Notes under the pieces: model-generated | Database searches by the model: none | What the model saw: only the letters and a program-made list of their open reading frames with translations | Told to the model about the DNA's origin: nothing | Made by a program: the position numbers and the translations under genes | Shown here: piece by piece, positions 35,916-38,379 of the stretch | Layout: each line of letters begins with the position of its first letter | How positions within the stretch are numbered: position 1 is the first letter of the stretch | DNA from: Methylobacterium aquaticum | Lineage (GTDB): Bacteria; Pseudomonadota; Alphaproteobacteria; Rhizobiales; Beijerinckiaceae | Length of the DNA: 38,379 nucleotides | Reading direction: 5' to 3' | NCBI RefSeq assembly: GCF_001043915.1 | Contig: NZ_LABX01000006.1 | Coordinates: forward strand, 1 to 38,379

Positions 35916-36237
35916 CACGGCTCGCACAGCGGCTGGACGCCCTCGACCGGGACGTGACACGGCCCTCGCCGAGCGCGCCCGGCTGCTGCAGGAGGAGGTG
36001 TCCGCCCGGGTGGCGGAAGAGAGCAACCAGCAACTCTACGTGCTCTCGGTCCTCTCGGCACTGCTCCTGCCGCCGACATTCATCACCGGGCTGTTCGGCA
36101 TGAACGTGAAGGGCTTGTCCTTCGCCGAGGACCCGCGCGGAATCCTATTCGTACTCGGCCTTGAGCCTCCTGTCGGCAGCGGCGACCTACGGTATCATCC
36201 GCGCCCTCGGCATCCGACCTCCACCCGGTTAGAACTC
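35916..36237 (+). pseudogene. CorA/ZntB-family metal transporter, C-terminal remnant with two frameshifts
   Basis: Read with two frame corrections, the + strand gives ARLAQRLDALDRDVT, then ALAERARLLQEEVSARVAEESNQQLYVLSVLSALLLPPTFITGLFGMNVKGL…, then SLLSAAATYGIIRALGIRPPPG and a stop at 36235-36237. This is the C-terminal part of the CorA superfamily: coiled stalk, TM1, the GMN signature and TM2. An extra AC near 35957 and an extra G near 36164 break the frame. The N-terminal domain is missing and does not appear on the other side of the adjacent ISL3 element. Confidence 0.82.
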
Positions 36238-36296
36238 CGACGCACCGCGTGGGCCATGATATAATATACTGGCGCCGCCCCTCCGCTCACGCAAAG

Positions 36297-37169
36297 TCAG
36301 GCTTTCAGGTGGGCCGGGGCGACCTCACCGCCGAGCAGGCATCCGACGGGCCGGTTTCCCACGAAGCCGATCCTGACACGGATCTCCGACAGCCGACCCA
36401 TGGCGCGACCTTGATGGACACGAATCACGCCGTCGTCCGGGGGAACCGTCCCGTCGTGGAGCAAGACGAACGCCAGGGCCGCCGCGGCGATGCCGGTCGC
36501 GGCGTCTTCCGGGTAGCCGGACGAACGCGGGAACTGGCGCGCTTCAAACAAGCGCGCCGCCCTGTCAACGACCGCGTACGGGTAGAGGCCCGTCGAGCCG
36601 ATCCGCGTGCACACGGCCTCGACGGAGGCCGGATCGGGAGCCAGGCCGTTGAGGATCTCCGGGTCGCGCACCGGAACCAGCGTCTTCACGCGCGACGTGG
36701 CGGCATTATGCGCCGGCAGGTCGGCGAGCGCGTCCCGGTTGATGCCGAGAGCCGTGCAAACCTCGTCCATCCGCGCTGGCGTGAAGGGCACCACGCGGCC
36801 GGGAGGCTGGGTGATCTCGACCTCCCAGGAGCCTGCGTCGCGCACCTTCACGTAGCCGGTCACGGTGCCGCTCGCGGTTGCGACCCGTACCGAGCCGCGC
36901 GGCAATCGTCCTTGGCGGGCGAGTACCCAGAGGGCGCCGACCGTGGCGTGGGCGCACATCTCCATCTCGTGATTGGGCACGAAGAAGCGGAACCTGAAGT
37001 CGTGGGCGTCGTCCTCGGCCGGCAGCACGAAGCCGCTCTCGTGTCCGTGCCGCTGCGCGACGTCCCGCATCTCGTCCGCATCCATGCCCGCGGCGTCTGT
37101 CACAACGGGACAGGGATTGCCGCCGCCGCCCTTGTAGGTGAAGACGTCGACCACCTCGATTTCGGCCAT
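36297..37169 (-). CDS. PhzF-family isomerase/epimerase-like protein
   Basis: A 290-residue protein of the PhzF fold. VVDVFTYKGGGGNPCPVV opens it, the catalytic glutamate is E44 in RHGHESGFV, MCAHATVGALWVL follows, and the second-half signature is SSGYPEDAATGIAAAALA (usually GxxEDPATGSA). The length is normal for the family. No phenazine genes are near, so it is not evidence for phenazine synthesis; the members are widespread and mostly of unknown substrate. It stands alone between the CorA remnant and an IS481 element, and the gene itself looks intact. Confidence 0.9.
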   Translation of the reverse strand: MAEIEVVDVFTYKGGGGNPCPVVTDAAGMDADEMRDVAQRHGHESGFVLPAEDDAHDFRFRFFVPNHEMEMCAHATVGALWVLARQGRLPRGSVRVATASGTVTGYVKVRDAGSWEVEITQPPGRVVPFTPARMDEVCTALGINRDALADLPAHNAATSRVKTLVPVRDPEILNGLAPDPASVEAVCTRIGSTGLYPYAVVDRAARLFEARQFPRSSGYPEDAATGIAAAALAFVLLHDGTVPPDDGVIRVHQGRAMGRLSEIRVRIGFVGNRPVGCLLGGEVAPAHLKA

Positions 37170-37228
37170 GTCGCGAACCTCCGGGCGCTCGGGTTTCTAG
37201 ACCGCGTGCGCATTTAGCACACCACGTT

Positions 37229-38192
37229 CTAGGTGTATGGTCCCGGAGTGAGGTGGTGCGGGTCGATGTTGGACCGGTCTGGATCTTTGGTCCATGCCTG
37301 ACAGATGGTTTGGAAGGGGTTTTCCAGCGCAGCGCCTTGAGGTGCTTGGCGAAGTTGTAAGCTGTGACGAAGGCCAGCACGTGCGCCTTCAAGCTCTGCA
37401 GGTCATCGTCGTGGAAGACCTTGACGGTCGCATCCTTGATCGTCCGGTTCATGCGTTCAGCCTGACCATTGGTCCAAGGATGGTACGGTTTGGTCAGGCG
37501 ATGCTCGATACCATGCTCGATGCAGACGCGATCGAAGATATGCGGACCTAGAAAACACCGGCTCGGCCCTGTCCTGTTTTTCGGCAGATCAGCGAAGGCC
37601 ATGTCATTGTCGGTCAGAACGGTGTGGATCATATAGGGAAAGGTTGACACAACGTTCCGGAGGAACGCCCCCGTTCCATCTTGCCGGCACTCTCGTGGAA
37701 CTCGACGTAGGTGAACTTCGAGACGCGGTCGATCGCCAGGAACATGACCAGCTTGCCATGGGCATGGCGCAACTCGCAGCTGTCGATATGCACGTAGCCG
37801 ATCTCGTAAGTCTTGAACCGCTTGCGCGTCTAAGCCGTCTCGGCTGCCGGAAGACGAGAGATGCTTTGCTGTTGCAAACAACGATGCAGGGCGGAGCGAC
37901 TGAGCCTCGGGATCGTGTCACGCAGGCAGCCCAGAACATCGTCGAGTGGCAGCAATGTCCGCCGCCGGAACTCAACCACAATCGCTTCTTCGGCCGGTGT
38001 CAGGACCGTGCTTCTGGACGTCTTCGGTCCCATTGGCGCATCCGTCGTCACCGTCCGTTTGCGCCATTTCGCGACTGTCTTGGGGTTCAGTCCGCACTGG
38101 GCAGCAAGGGCGCGGCTACTTTCTTGCGACGCTTGGAGCTCGGCTCGGATACGCGGCGTCGTGCGGGCGCAGCCGTGAAGAACTCCTGCCAT
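37229..38192 (-). pseudogene. IS481-family transposase with amber codon and two frameshifts
   Basis: From ATG 38192: MAGVLHGCARTTPRIRAEL, an HTH (LAAQCGLNPKTVAKWRKRT), then a TAG at 37830-37832 before TRKRFKTYEIGYVHIDSCELR. A one-base loss near 37675 shifts to TGAFLRNVVSTFPYMIHTVLTDND…HPWTNGQAERMNRTIKDATVK. Another near 37315 shifts to the C terminus QTICQAWTKDPDRS…HLTPGPYT. The DDE residues (HID, LTD, AER) are all still present. In the last frame the stop codon TAG (37229-37231) is provided by the flanking CTAG rather than by the element itself. At least three lesions make it inactive. Confidence 0.88.
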
Positions 38193-38255
38193 AGTGCATC
38201 CTCCGTCTGACACGTCAGCGCCGATAATGCACCATCACACTCCGGGACTGCCCAC
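37233..38255 (-). mobile_element. Nearly complete IS481-family element flanked by CTAG
   Basis: A 1023-bp element with ends GTGTATGGTCCCGGAGTGAG (37233) and, inverted, GTGGGCAGTCCCGGAGTGTG (38255), continuing to GGTGC on both sides. CTAG stands directly outside at 37229-37232 and 38256-38259, fitting a short duplication of the NCTAGN target known for IS481. The right flank is a palindromic repeat (38256-38302) related to 14877-14926. The transposase lies on the - strand and is broken. Confidence 0.9.
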
Positions 38256-38302
38256 CTAGAACATTTTCCGACGAAGTGGATGCCGGTTCGTCGTAGAAAA
38301 TG
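38256..38302. repeat. Extragenic palindrome copy beside the IS481 insertion
   Basis: CTAGAACATTTTCCGACGAA, a spacer GTGGATGCCGG, then TTCGTCGTAGAAAATG resembles the palindrome at 14877-14926. Its outermost CTAG is the target used by the adjacent IS481 element. Beyond it, GCGCTCTAGAGCG at about 38353-38365 may start a further palindrome cut by the window end; nothing else is recognised there. Confidence 0.65.
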
Positions 38303-38379
38303 CGGCAAAATCAAAGAGCGAGAGAAGCTTCGCAATTGCAACGCGATCGTGAAGCGCTCTAGAGCGTTTTCCGTTCATG

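Noticed and set aside
36297..37169. Phenazine biosynthesis from the PhzF-like gene
   Set aside because: No other phz gene is present and PhzF homologues are widespread with unknown roles.
1..38379. CRISPR array, tRNA or rRNA genes
   Set aside because: No regularly spaced short repeats and no cloverleaf or rRNA-like sequence were noticed; the repeats seen are dispersed palindromes and IS ends.

Overview
The window looks like chromosomal DNA from a high-GC alphaproteobacterium, most likely Methylobacterium/Methylorubrum or a close relative. The evidence is strong G/C third-position bias in nearly all genes, dense packing with start/stop overlaps, rhizobial-type siderophore genes, and interspersed palindromes and IS481/ISL3 elements of a kind I associate with that group. 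The taxon is inference; no rRNA or tRNA gene was seen.

Region 1 (1-17231) is a hydroxamate-siderophore locus. The + strand has the 3' part of an NRPS gene (…A-T-C-A-T, no thioesterase), a GDSAG esterase and a hydroxamate-type importer (ATPase, Tat-like binding protein, double-length FhuB-like permease), all overlapping by a few bases. On the - strand follow a DUF2218/siderophore-interacting reductase and an ECF sigma factor. Divergent from these run a PvdE-type peptide exporter, an N-acyltransferase and an ornithine N-hydroxylase. A TonB-dependent receptor on the - strand closes the set. Together they would hydroxylate and acylate ornithine, assemble a small peptide, export it, re-import the ferric form and reduce it. 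No FecR was found and the receptor has no STN domain, so the sigma factor is probably controlled by iron directly, as described for rhizobial RpoI.

Region 2 (17743-21286) is an arsenic-resistance locus: arsH divergent from arsR, two arsenate reductases of unrelated folds, and arsB, with a short inverted repeat in the divergent promoter.

Region 3 (21329-28439) starts with a decayed IS481 end abutting an NhaA antiporter remnant. It continues with a two-gene RND efflux operon, a TetR regulator and the beginning of a MATE transporter that is cut off at a roughly 95-bp interspersed repeat.

Region 4 (28440-31138, - strand) is a ParD-like antitoxin gene without a toxin, its stop overlapping the start of a GAF-PAS-PAS hybrid histidine kinase.

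Region 5 (31392-38379) is an insertion-rich patchwork. A visibly AT-richer gmd-fcl pair (GDP-L-fucose synthesis) lies between two IS481 remnants. An ISL3-family element with 42-bp inverted repeats sits between an IS481 fragment and a CorA-family remnant. A PhzF-like gene follows, then a nearly complete IS481-family element flanked by CTAG and inserted at the edge of a repeated palindrome. Both full-length transposase genes carry in-frame amber codons. No CRISPR array was seen.
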